The notes beneath the pieces were generated by a model. That model worked only from the letters and a program-made list of their open reading frames with translations, had not been told where the DNA came from and ran no database searches. DNA of 33,026 bases from Candidatus Nitrosopumilus sp. (GTDB lineage: Archaea > Thermoproteota > Nitrososphaeria > Nitrososphaerales > Nitrosopumilaceae). A program made the position numbers and the translations under genes. Below, in pieces: positions 26,171-33,026 of the stretch. Each line of letters opens with the position of its first letter. The stretch's first letter is position 1. The DNA is taken from the NCBI GenBank assembly GCA_013911135.1, contig JACERO010000065.1, positions 1 to 33,026 on the forward strand. Direction: 5' to 3'.

Positions 26171-26539
26171 ATGTACAATTTAGAAGAGATAAAATCAGAA
26201 AAATGTATTTCACTTGAAACATATAGAAAAAATAATCAACCAGTGAGAACCCCTGTTTGGTTTGTAGTTAAAGATGATTTGATTTATGTTGTTACTCGAG
26301 ATCAAACGGGTAAAGTGAAACGTCTTAGAAATAATCAACAAGTAAAATTTGCAACATGTAATTTCAAAGGAAAAATTAAAGGCCAATGGACATCAGGAAC
26401 TGCTAAAATTTTAACAGAAGATGAAACCACAGAGATGGTAAAATTGAGAGATAAAAAGTATGGATTTATGGCGAAAATTGCCAAATTTCTAAGTAAAGGT
26501 AAAGGTAAGTTTTTAGCATTCTCAATTAAAATAGATTAA
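26171..26539 (+). CDS. PPOX-fold (pyridoxamine-phosphate oxidase-like) protein
   Basis: A 122-aa protein of the split-barrel flavin/F420-binding group. The family order is visible: ISLETYRKNNQPVRTPVWFV, then DLIYVVTRDQTGKVKRLRNN and VKFATCNFKGKIKGQWTSGT. The C-terminal helix/strand (KKYGFMAKIAKFLSKGKGKF) is short, as in the F420-dependent PPOX class. Cofactor and substrate are not determinable here. It lies 20 bases after the Cys-rich pair on the same strand. Confidence 0.75.
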   Translation: MYNLEEIKSEKCISLETYRKNNQPVRTPVWFVVKDDLIYVVTRDQTGKVKRLRNNQQVKFATCNFKGKIKGQWTSGTAKILTEDETTEMVKLRDKKYGFMAKIAKFLSKGKGKFLAFSIKID

Positions 26540-26562
26540 ACAATTTTTTGTAACTTTATCTC

Positions 26563-27014
26563 TCACTTTAGTTTGAAAGCAGTCAATCCTGCAAATCCAA
26601 AAATTATTCCTAATCCCACATAAGCTAAAACTTGACTATACTCAATTAGCACTGCAGACACACCAGTTCCAACAACACTGGGAAGTAAAGATAATGCATA
26701 CAACCACCAGCCACAACAGCCAAGAGGCACTAGAGAGAAAAATGAGAAAAAGGATGCAGTAACAACACTCCCTGAATTTCCACCTAATGCTTTTTTCTTT
26801 ATTTCAAGTTTGCATTCTAACAATTTGCTTTTCTCAGATAAGAAAACTTGTAAACCAATTCCTATTCCCATTCCAATTATCACTATCGAGTTGAGTTGGA
26901 ATGCAGCACTAATTGCAGCTAGTGGTTCTAATGCAGGAGTTGTAATTACAACTACTGAAAGATACACAACTATTGTAATAATTCCAACAAGGATTGCTTT
27001 TGAATCGGTTTCAT
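26563..27014 (-). pseudogene. Four-helix membrane protein, start frameshifted
   Basis: About 150 codons of a hydrophobic protein with helices around LSVVVITTPALEPLAAISAA, NSIVIIGMGIGIGLQVFL, ASFFSFFSLVPLGCCGWWLY and LAYVGLGIIFGFAGLTAF. The open frame with a usable start begins only at a GTG (26967), which would cut the first helix. An ATG directly follows the previous gene's stop (27012-27014). Restoring one A in ATGAAACCG gives MKTDSKAILVGIITIVVYLS, a natural beginning. So either translation starts at the GTG or one base is missing. The family has a GCCG motif and no function known to me. It follows DUF3179 directly. Confidence 0.6.
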
Positions 27015-28123
27015 CTATTCATCACCATAAACTAGAGTTTGGGGATGAAATGCAATCCATTCAAACCAAAATCCAGGCTCAATTGACATCCGTTCTAATT
27101 GTTCACCTTCATACTCACCAGATATTGATAATCCATCATAGATCCATTCAGAGTTTCTCTGAGAATCAAAATTTTTTCCATCCACATATTCAAAATCTAA
27201 CATCACACCATTAATGGTTCTCTCAAAAGCACGAGAGTTTTCAGAATACAATGAAATCAACATTACAGGAGTTTCTCCAATAGAATCATTGATAATAACA
27301 TTTGATTCAATCTCATTTTGTTTGTATGCTTTGTAGATATTATCTTGATTAAATCCAATGATTATTTCTTTGGAATGCATTCTGTCATCACTATTCTCTA
27401 CTGGGAACATTATTCGTGGTTCTGTGTAATAATTACCATAAGGATCAGTGGCATACGAACGAATGTAACTAGTGTCAGTTGTTAACACCATGTATCAGGA
27501 TGAAGTTTCTTCCAATCACCTCAAGTAATAACATCAAAAGGAATCAAATTCAGTTGATATCCAGTGAGTGGACCTTTAACTGCCATTCCAAGTGCTTGAC
27601 TCCAATAAGATTCAGTAAATCTATCATACATCAACAAATTACTGTTGTATAATTTTCCCGAAGTTCCAAATTCTACTTCTTGTCCATCAATAACTCGCTC
27701 AAAAACTTGATTTGTGTAACATAGCGGGCAGTAAGTAACAGATACAGGAACCCCACCAACTTTATCATTGACTATTTCATGCTAAACCAAAATAAAGATA
27801 GGATAAGCTTTTGTCTCCCCATTAATCTCCATTCCAACAACAGTATCAGAATCAGACATAAATTGAGAACCCAAAATATCAGCAAATACAGGATTATCAA
27901 TTGATGGAATTCCATCTTTTGGAGGACCGCCACCTCTTATCTTATCAAGTGGGATACTATGTTTTACACCATTTGTCTCCATTATACTAAAAACAGAAGA
28001 TTTTGAATCATCTCCAGTTGAAACAGGAGTAATAACAGTAATTTCAGGAGATGCAACCTGAAATGCAATTGCCAATACTACAAGTGCAATACCAATTACA
28101 GATGCAAGAATCTTTAGATTCAA
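27015..28123 (-). pseudogene. DUF3179 protein, broken by two stops and a frameshift
   Basis: The N-terminal part (ATG at 28123) has a membrane anchor (ASVIGIALVVLAIAFQVA) and the family motifs PLDKIRGGGPPKDGIPSIDNP and GMEINGETKAYPIFILV, then TAG at 27782-27784. Reading continues in frame with HEIVNDKVGGVPVSVTYCPL and SGKLYNSNLLMYDR, to TGA at 27521-27523. Both stops stand where the family has Trp (ILVWHEIV; TWGDWK). A one-base loss near 27491 (HPDT-[M]VLTTDT) shifts the last 158 codons (SYIRSYATDPYGNYYTEPRI to the end). DUF3179 proteins are exported or anchored, with a CPLC motif; the function is unknown. Confidence 0.85.
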
Positions 28124-28220
28124 TTTTAAATAATTTTGGGTTGTAAAATATTAAAAAATTACTCCAACTATATTTTGGATTTGGGTAAATCCTTTTAATG
28201 AGTTTCAAAAAGGTCTATCC

Positions 28221-28635
28221 ATGAATACAGAAGCAACTCTAAAGGGAAATGTATTACATTATATCACTCACTGGGGGATCAGAGCATCAATTGGAGCCAT
28301 ATTCATAGTTTAAAGAAATTTGATTCTAGTTGGAAGAATGGTTAGTCACTATTGGGATTCCACCTGAAATGTAATTGCCAATTGCATTAGCAGAGTTCAT
28401 TGGAGGAATATGTCTAGTCGTAGGAGTATTGACACGAGTCACAGGTTCTATATTTGCAGTGATTTTACTTGGTGCAATATTTCACATTAGATGGGAAAAT
28501 GGATTTTTTGTTTCTCAAGGAGGATGGGAATGAGATTTGGTAATGTTAGCTGCAGTTCTTGCAATTATTGCTGCAGGACCAGGAAGAATATCAATTGCAC
28601 ATATAGCAAAAAAAATCCCTAGATTTTTACAGTGA
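28221..28635 (+). pseudogene. DoxX-family membrane protein, broken
   Basis: Pieced together, it reads as a DoxX protein: NTEATLKGNVLHYITHWGIR, SLKKFDSSW, VTIGIPPEM, LPIALAEFIGGICLVVGVLT, LLGAIFHIRWENG and AGPGRISIAHIAKKIPRFLQ. Lesions in order: a small deletion of 3n+1 bases near 28308-28313; loss of one G near 28331-28333 (SSWEEWLV restored); TAA at 28372-28374, where PPEMQLP is expected (CAA); and TGA at 28531-28533, where GGWEWDL is expected (TGG). DoxX proteins are four-helix membrane proteins, some linked to terminal oxidase or sulfur and oxidative-stress functions. It is divergent from DUF3179 and ends one base before the convergent DHH gene. Confidence 0.82.
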
Positions 28636-29706
28636 TTATTTAATTTTTTTATTTAATTCTGTAATGAATTTTTTTATTTTTGGTTTTGGAATTACACATC
28701 CACATGCCCTATCATGTCCACCACCAGAACCTCCAAGATCAGTTGCTAAAATATTAACAATTTTACCCAAGTGAACTTTACAGTTTTTTGAACCTCGAAC
28801 TGAAACAGCATAGATACCATGATCAACTCTTTCTTTGTATGCAACACCTACATCTTTGCCAGATAATCCCATTACAAAATTAACAGCACCACTTGCGCCA
28901 GCGTCTAGAATTTTCATATAGCCAAGATTTTTCATAGTTTTCATTCCTTGTTTCACTTTGACAATCATACGAGAGAGTTTTTCGACTTGGATTTGAGCAA
29001 ACTCAAAAGTATTTGGAATATCATGTGGAAATTTAGAGTCTGCCAATTCTTCAACTAAATACAACAAATAATCTGGTTCTTTTTGATGCCCAACAATATT
29101 GTAGGTAAGTACTGTTGCACTAATTAGTGCAAATTGTCGATCATAAATTTGAAGTAATTTTGACCCAATTGGTCTATCTTCCATATAATCAGTGATAGCT
29201 GCACATGTTGCAACAAAAGAAGCATGATCATTGAGCTTGGATTTGAATGCAGTATAAACCTGAACAGCAGTGCATTCATGGATATCATGAATAACTTTGA
29301 CTTTGATTTTCTTTAATGATTTTAGAACAACAGGATCAATGTCATGATGATCAATGTAAGTAACTGTAATTTTATTTTTTCTAAGAGTAGTCATAATGTC
29401 TATAAATTCATCTTGTGTCTTTTTGCTAAGTCCCAGATCACAGATGTACAAAGATTTTAGTTTTTTATCTAAAACCACTTGCTGCAGTGCTTCCATTTGG
29501 CCAGGATAGTCAACAAGAATTGCATCTCCACCAAAGGCTTGTCTAATTAATGCAGCAGAACTAATTCCATCAGCATCCTCCTTGTGAGAAATACAAATAA
29601 CTTTTGTTCGTTGTGACTTGATAGTTTTTTTGGCTGTAAGTTTTTTAGTGCTAGATTTTTTCACAGTTTTTTTACTTTTAGATTTCTTAGTTTTAGAAAC
29701 TGCCAT
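28636..29706 (-). CDS. DHH-family phosphoesterase with Lys-rich N-terminal tail
   Basis: A 356-aa member of the DHH/DHHA1 group (RecJ-like or nanoRNase-like). After a Lys/Ser/Thr tail of about 35 residues come the metal motifs: HKEDADGISSAALI, YICDLG, YIDHHDID (the DHH itself) and ATCAAITDYMED. The DHHA1 end GGSGGGHDRACGCVIPK contacts substrate. Oligonucleotide or DNA exonuclease activity is typical. The archaeal RecJ-like GAN that works with the replisome is one possible counterpart, but I cannot settle the subgroup. The basic tail may bind nucleic acid. Confidence 0.87.
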   Translation of the reverse strand: MAVSKTKKSKSKKTVKKSSTKKLTAKKTIKSQRTKVICISHKEDADGISSAALIRQAFGGDAILVDYPGQMEALQQVVLDKKLKSLYICDLGLSKKTQDEFIDIMTTLRKNKITVTYIDHHDIDPVVLKSLKKIKVKVIHDIHECTAVQVYTAFKSKLNDHASFVATCAAITDYMEDRPIGSKLLQIYDRQFALISATVLTYNIVGHQKEPDYLLYLVEELADSKFPHDIPNTFEFAQIQVEKLSRMIVKVKQGMKTMKNLGYMKILDAGASGAVNFVMGLSGKDVGVAYKERVDHGIYAVSVRGSKNCKVHLGKIVNILATDLGGSGGGHDRACGCVIPKPKIKKFITELNKKIK

Positions 29707-29750
29707 TACGATTAGAAAATTATGCCCTCATTTAAATGAAGAATGAAAAA

Positions 29751-29966
29751 TTAAGATTTTCTAAAAGACTTTTTGATGCTTTGATTAATCAAAGAACTAG
29801 AATCAAGATAAACATCATAAAATGATAACCCTTCCATCTGAGTTTGATGATCAATTTCTTGAATTTTTTTTAGTTCTTCTGTGGATGCATCAAGTATCAA
29901 ATCATCTAATTTTTGCAAGTGTTTACGCTCGGCTGGAGACATTAATTTTTGATTAAAAATTTTCAT
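29751..29966 (-). CDS. Small helical protein, 71 aa
   Basis: Reads MKIFNQKLMSPAERKHLQKL, a helix LDDLILDASTEELKKIQEID, then MEGLSFYDVYLDSS and a basic end. The segment EGLSFYDV resembles KGITFYNMVF in the protein at 31564-31770, also near the C-terminus of a small helical protein, so the two may be distant paralogues. Function unknown. Confidence 0.6.
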   Translation of the reverse strand: MKIFNQKLMSPAERKHLQKLDDLILDASTEELKKIQEIDHQTQMEGLSFYDVYLDSSSLINQSIKKSFRKS

Positions 29967-30155
29967 TTATGACCAAAAGTTGGCAATTTAGACTAATTGG
30001 GTAGCAAAATGTCAGTAGGCATGTCACAGTATTGTTTGCTTGAAACGATCAAACAGCTATAAAATAATGAACAGTGGTTAAATAACTCAATGATTGGTAG
30101 GTATCATTGTTTTTCATATGCACTTCTCCATTATATCACACCCACCAAATCAGAT
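29967..30155. other. Intergenic, no gene seen
   Basis: AT-rich spacer upstream of the zinc-finger remnant. It includes an AT-rich box (CCATTATATC, about 30128-30137) that could serve the following micro-ORF. Confidence 0.4.
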
Positions 30156-30265
30156 TTGAAGGATAACTCCTGAATCCTACAGAATGCAAACACTGTAGAA
30201 ATGAAAATGTTAGATGGATGAAGGATTTTTGTTCTGATGATTGTGCTAAAGATGCCTATGATTAA
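30156..30265 (+). pseudogene. Treble-clef-like micro zinc finger, frameshifted
   Basis: The open frame 30170-30265 reads NPTECKHCRNENVRWMKDFC, then SDDCAKDAYD and TAA. Two cysteine pairs (C-x2-C and C-x3-C) are separated by 13 residues, as in small FCS/treble-clef fingers. It has no ATG, GTG or TTG start after the upstream stop. A TTG at 30156 reads LKDNS in the neighbouring frame and would join if one C were restored in AACTCCTG. It is either a broken micro-gene or a gene with a non-standard start. Confidence 0.4.
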
Positions 30266-30396
30266 AAATTGTTACAATTCGATTATCGGTTTTACATGGA
30301 TAATCATAGTAAAATCAAGTCATAACTTACTACAAATGGTGTTTGTGTACATTATTTTGGCGAAAATATAATAGAAGATTTTTTGATATGCTAAAC

Positions 30397-31560
30397 ATGG
30401 AAACTAAAAACATCGGCTTGCGTGGAATTGAGATTGCAGATACCAAAATCTCAAATATAGACGGAGAACAAGGCAAGCTCATTTATCGAGGATATGACAT
30501 TTTAGATCTTGCAAAAAATTCAACTTTTGAGGAGACAGCATATTTGCTGCTTTATGATAGTCTACCAAACAAACATCAACTAAATGAATTCAATGCAAAA
30601 CTGATTGATGCGAGAACCATTCCAAAACAAATGCAAAAGAACATGGGGAATTGGAGAAAAGATGCAGATCCTATGGATATGCTTCAAGCATTTGTTGCTG
30701 CACTTGCAGGATATTTTGATGAAGAATTTTCAAATAAAGATGCTAGTTATGATAGAGCAATTAATCTAGTTGCAAAAGTTCCCACAATCATTGCAAGTTG
30801 GCAGAGAATTAGAAATGGGTTAGAGGTTATAGAACCTGATCCTTCTCTAAGTCATGCTGCAAATTTTCTATACATGATGTCTGGTGAAAAACCAGATCCT
30901 AAAGTTGAGAAAATCTTTGATATATGTTTAATTCTTCATGCTGATCATACTTTCAATGCATCAACATTTACAGCAAGACAAGTTACATCAACAAGAGCAC
31001 ACATGTATTCAGCAACTAGTGCTGCAATTGGTGCATTAAGTGGTGAATTACACGGAGGAGCTAATACAGAAGTTATGAAAATGTTGGTAGAGATTGAAGA
31101 AATAGAAAAAGTTCAACCATGGATTAAAGAAAAAATGGGTAATGGAGATAGAATTATGGGAATGGGTCATGCAGTTTATAAAACATACGATCCACGAGCG
31201 CAGGTTCTAAAAGAATTATCAAGAAAACTTGCAGAAGAAACCAAAGAGATATGGTTTGCTTTAACAGAAAAAGTGGAAACTGTAACTATTTCTGAAATGA
31301 AATTGCAGAAAGATAGAGACATTTATCCAAATGTGGATTTGTACAGCGCGTCAATTTACTATATGTTAAAAATTCCAGTAGACCTCAATACACCAATTTT
31401 TGCAATTTCAAGAGTTGTTGGATGGACAGCCCATATCATTGAAGAAAAATTTGCAGAAGCGGCACCAAAGCCAGCACTATACAGGCCAAAAGCATCCTAT
31501 GTTGGAAAATATTGTGGTCCAGAAGGGTGTGAATATAAAACTCTAGACTTGAGAAAATAA
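30397..31560 (+). CDS. gltA: Citrate synthase
   Basis: Condenses acetyl-CoA and oxaloacetate; in ammonia-oxidising archaea it feeds 2-oxoglutarate synthesis in a largely biosynthetic TCA route. About 387 aa. It has TKISNIDGEQGKLIYRGYDI at the front, HADHTFNASTFTARQVTSTR, GELHGGANTEVMKML (catalytic His), MGMGHAVYKTYDPRAQVLK (second catalytic His) and NVDLYSASIYYMLKIP (catalytic Asp). The C-terminus ends YCGPEGCEYKTLDLRK. I take METKNIGLRG (ATG at 30397). An ATG at 30388 and a longer frame from 30343 exist, but the upstream codons do not resemble the family. An AAATATAA box about 30 bases before the ATG supports this start. Confidence 0.93.
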   Translation: METKNIGLRGIEIADTKISNIDGEQGKLIYRGYDILDLAKNSTFEETAYLLLYDSLPNKHQLNEFNAKLIDARTIPKQMQKNMGNWRKDADPMDMLQAFVAALAGYFDEEFSNKDASYDRAINLVAKVPTIIASWQRIRNGLEVIEPDPSLSHAANFLYMMSGEKPDPKVEKIFDICLILHADHTFNASTFTARQVTSTRAHMYSATSAAIGALSGELHGGANTEVMKMLVEIEEIEKVQPWIKEKMGNGDRIMGMGHAVYKTYDPRAQVLKELSRKLAEETKEIWFALTEKVETVTISEMKLQKDRDIYPNVDLYSASIYYMLKIPVDLNTPIFAISRVVGWTAHIIEEKFAEAAPKPALYRPKASYVGKYCGPEGCEYKTLDLRK

Positions 31561-31563
31561 TTT

Positions 31564-31770
31564 TTAATTTCTTGTACTAAGCCACTCTTTTGCTTTAGAG
31601 TTCACATCATGTTTATACAGCACTTCAAAAACCATATTATAAAATGTGATACCTTTTTTCTGTGCCTGATCATCGAGCCATCTTATTCCATCTGCTAATT
31701 CAGGATCATACTCAGAGAATTCGACTAGTTCATCTACCATCTTTGAGAAGAATGCGTGGGATTCAAGCAT
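31564..31770 (-). CDS. Small helical protein, 68 aa
   Basis: From the ATG at 31768-31770: MLESHAFFSKMVDELVEFSE, DPELADGIRWLDDQAQKKGI, TFYNMVFEVLYKHDVNSKAK. A longer frame starts at 31824 (TTG), but an AT-rich box (GTCAATATATT) lies inside that extension, so the downstream ATG is more natural. It is acidic and soluble, and related by eye to the protein at 29751-29966 in the FYxxxF region. Convergent with citrate synthase. Confidence 0.65.
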   Translation of the reverse strand: MLESHAFFSKMVDELVEFSEYDPELADGIRWLDDQAQKKGITFYNMVFEVLYKHDVNSKAKEWLSTRN

Positions 31771-31989
31771 GAATACACCTTTCAATCTATGATCATAAAT
31801 GACGTATTCACAATATATTGACAAAAAAGGTAGATTTTTCGGGGTTATAGACTAGTTTTGATCGGATAGATCATAATTTTAGAAAAATTTCTTGAAATAA
31901 TTATTCAAAATTCAAATTTTTGCAAATTTGTCATTTGTTCAAATTAGACGTACATTTCAATATACCATATTCATAAGATAATCTATTGT
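31771..31989. promoter_or_regulatory. Divergent promoter region upstream of archaellin
   Basis: Very AT-rich, with CAATATACCATATTCATAAG about 20-40 bases before the archaellin GTG; either TATAC or CATATTC could be the TBP site. The minus-strand box for the 68-aa gene is GTCAATATATT on that strand, near 31810-31823. Confidence 0.4.
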
Positions 31990-32404
31990 GTGAATCTAGA
32001 AAAAAAAGGATATCATCGGGGGGTTATTGGAGTAGAAACTGCAATTATTCTAATATCTGCAGTTTTAGTGGCTGCTGCCTTGTTAGCTGTTGTATTTAAT
32101 GCAGGATTTGCTACAATACAAAAAACAAAAAGTTTCATCATAGCAGGAGTTATTGAATCAAGAAGTGTAGTTTAATTGTTTCAGGATCAATGGTAAGAAT
32201 TGCATCTATTGTAGAAGATAAACTAAATGCAACTGCAATTCCAATTAAAGTAGCAATGAGCGGTAGTGAACCAATAAATATTAGTGCAGGAGATGCTACA
32301 GTTAGATATATCACTCAAGACATAAAAAACGATGATATCTACACTCATGTAATTGTTGATGGAGTATATTCTAATCTGCAAGATGCAATGCAAAAAGCAC
32401 CCAC
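31990..32404 (+). pseudogene. Archaellin, frameshifted and truncated by IS
   Basis: The filament subunit of the archaellum. A GTG start gives NLEKKGYHRG and then VIGVETAIILISAVLVAAAL, a class III signal peptide cut after RG by the FlaK/PibD-type peptidase, with the hydrophobic assembly helix. The first frame ends at a TAA (32173-32175) after ESRSVV. The expected continuation (SLIVSGSMVRIASIVEDKLN, then NATAIPIKV) is in the -1 frame, so one base was lost or two gained near 32164-32172 (AGTGTAGT). The second frame runs to KAPTS, where the IS begins at 32405; about 138 residues remain and the C-terminus is missing. Confidence 0.88.
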
Positions 32405-33026
32405 CAGTAGATGGGAAAGTACATCAAATTACACATTCTAGGAAATAATTATTTTTGTTATTTCTAAAATAATACACAATCATTTTCACAAAGAAATATT
32501 TGAGAGTTTCAATTGATATGATTGGTTTGTAATTTTGTATATCCGATTCTTCAGATATTATCAAATTTGTAATAATCCATGCATTGTACAAAATTAATGA
32601 ATAGTAAAAGTATAGCAACCTTATGGATTGGTTTGAACTATAGTTTTTGGTCTGAATCTTCCTATGCAGGCATAACCTGTCTCTATTCCCCACCGTTGCT
32701 TGTAATCAGTTGGAATGGATTGTATGTTGTGTGATATTTCTTTTGGTGAAATATTTGTTGCAAATGTAATGTACTGGTCTGTAAGATTTGATTTTTTTCT
32801 TGCATTCTTGTTTGGTAAAATGACTAGAGTAAATGACTCGACATGCCCTGATGCGGATTGTATCATACAATTTGAAATTGATTTTCTATCTCCATTAACA
32901 TATTGTAAAATGGCATCTTTAATTCTTGGAGTCTTTTTTGCAGGCATTAGAAATTTCAAGTGTTTTTGTTTTATCACAGAAATTATTCCAGCTGTAAAAA
33001 ACTCTCTATCAACTAATAACAATTTG
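32405..33026 (-). mobile_element. Insertion sequence, copy 2 (inverted, cut by window edge)
   Basis: Reverse complement of 1-622. Its outer end lies inside the archaellin gene, so this copy inserted there. The rest of the element is beyond the window. Confidence 0.85.
32424..33025 (-). pseudogene. IS transposase, C-terminal part, frameshifted (copy 2)
   Basis: Same protein pieces and same frameshift as copy 1: first frame from the window edge to 32621, second frame ending at 32424. See the entry at 2-603 for motifs. The identical frameshift in both copies means either the copies spread after the shift or the shift is used in expression. Confidence 0.8.

Noticed and set aside
27521-28533. Stop-codon recoding (TGA/TAG read as Trp) as a new genetic code feature
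   Set aside because: TAA at presumed Gln codons and several frameshifts occur in the same genes, and intact core genes end at ordinary stops, so decay is simpler.
30343-30396. Longer start for citrate synthase (MCTLFWRKYNRR...)
   Set aside because: These codons do not resemble the family and include the AT-rich promoter-like box; the ATG at 30397 fits better.
1-33026. Circular element or provirus bounded by the IS copies
   Set aside because: The copies are inverted, not direct; the segment holds core biosynthetic genes and no integrase, capsid or replication gene.
1-33026. CRISPR arrays, tRNA or rRNA genes
   Set aside because: No regularly spaced repeats and no tRNA-like cloverleaf or rRNA sequence were seen on reading both strands.

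Overview
The window looks like a piece of an AT-rich marine ammonia-oxidising archaeon of the Nitrosopumilus type (Nitrososphaerota, formerly Thaumarchaeota). The evidence is an ESCRT-III/Vps4 (Cdv) operon, an A-type ATP synthase F subunit, a CFI-box protein (CLIATAAYGSEL), an archaellin with a class III signal peptide, many small Cys-rich proteins, TTG/GTG starts, and AT-rich boxes about 20-30 bases upstream of start codons as expected for leaderless archaeal transcripts. No amo genes lie in the window, so the assignment rests on gene families and composition.

Layout. 1-622: right part of an IS whose transposase is frameshifted. The same 622 bases return in inverted orientation at 32405-33026, so both window edges lie at the mirrored position inside two copies of one element. 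0.7-6.2 kb: branched-chain amino acid synthesis on the minus strand (ilvB, ilvN, leuA, then leuB), with a 34-aa membrane micro-ORF between leuA and leuB. 6.4-10.9 kb: NTF2-like protein, LsrF-like aldolase with a repeat tail, zinc alcohol dehydrogenase, atpF, small unknown proteins, a SWIM zinc finger protein and a metallophosphoesterase. 10.9-15.3 kb: carA-carB. 15.3-17.6 kb: a three-gene operon of an ESCRT-III-like protein, an unknown coiled-coil-type protein and CdvC. 17.7-19.5 kb: a TrmB-type regulator and a CheY. 19.7-24.7 kb: a secreted/surface locus (CFI-box protein plus a protein of about 1,300 residues). 25-28.6 kb: RidA, Cys-rich small proteins, a PPOX-fold protein, a membrane protein, DUF3179 and DoxX. 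28.6-32.4 kb: DHH phosphoesterase, small proteins, citrate synthase, and an archaellin cut by the right-hand IS.

The most striking pattern is uneven gene decay. About 15 kb of core genes (ilv, leu, car, cdvC, TrmB, DHH, citrate synthase) read without a break. The accessory genes are broken: the giant surface protein (two frameshifts), the CFI-box gene (in-frame TAA), DUF3179 (TAG, TGA and a frameshift), DoxX (frameshifts plus TAA and TGA) and the archaellin (frameshift plus IS). Where the ancestral codon can be guessed, the stops replace TGG or CAA, that is G:C to A:T transitions, and most frameshifts fit loss of one base, often in a short homopolymer. Because the long core genes are clean, I favour real accessory-gene loss (motility, surface proteins) over sequencing error. 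IS activity and loss of motility would fit a host-associated or recently bottlenecked lineage; that last step is inference.

I found no CRISPR array, rRNA or tRNA. I do not see a clear new defence or mobile system. The best leads for new biology are the unknown middle gene of the ESCRT operon, the CFI-box/giant-protein pair, the carA gene without a recognisable start codon, and the micro-ORFs.
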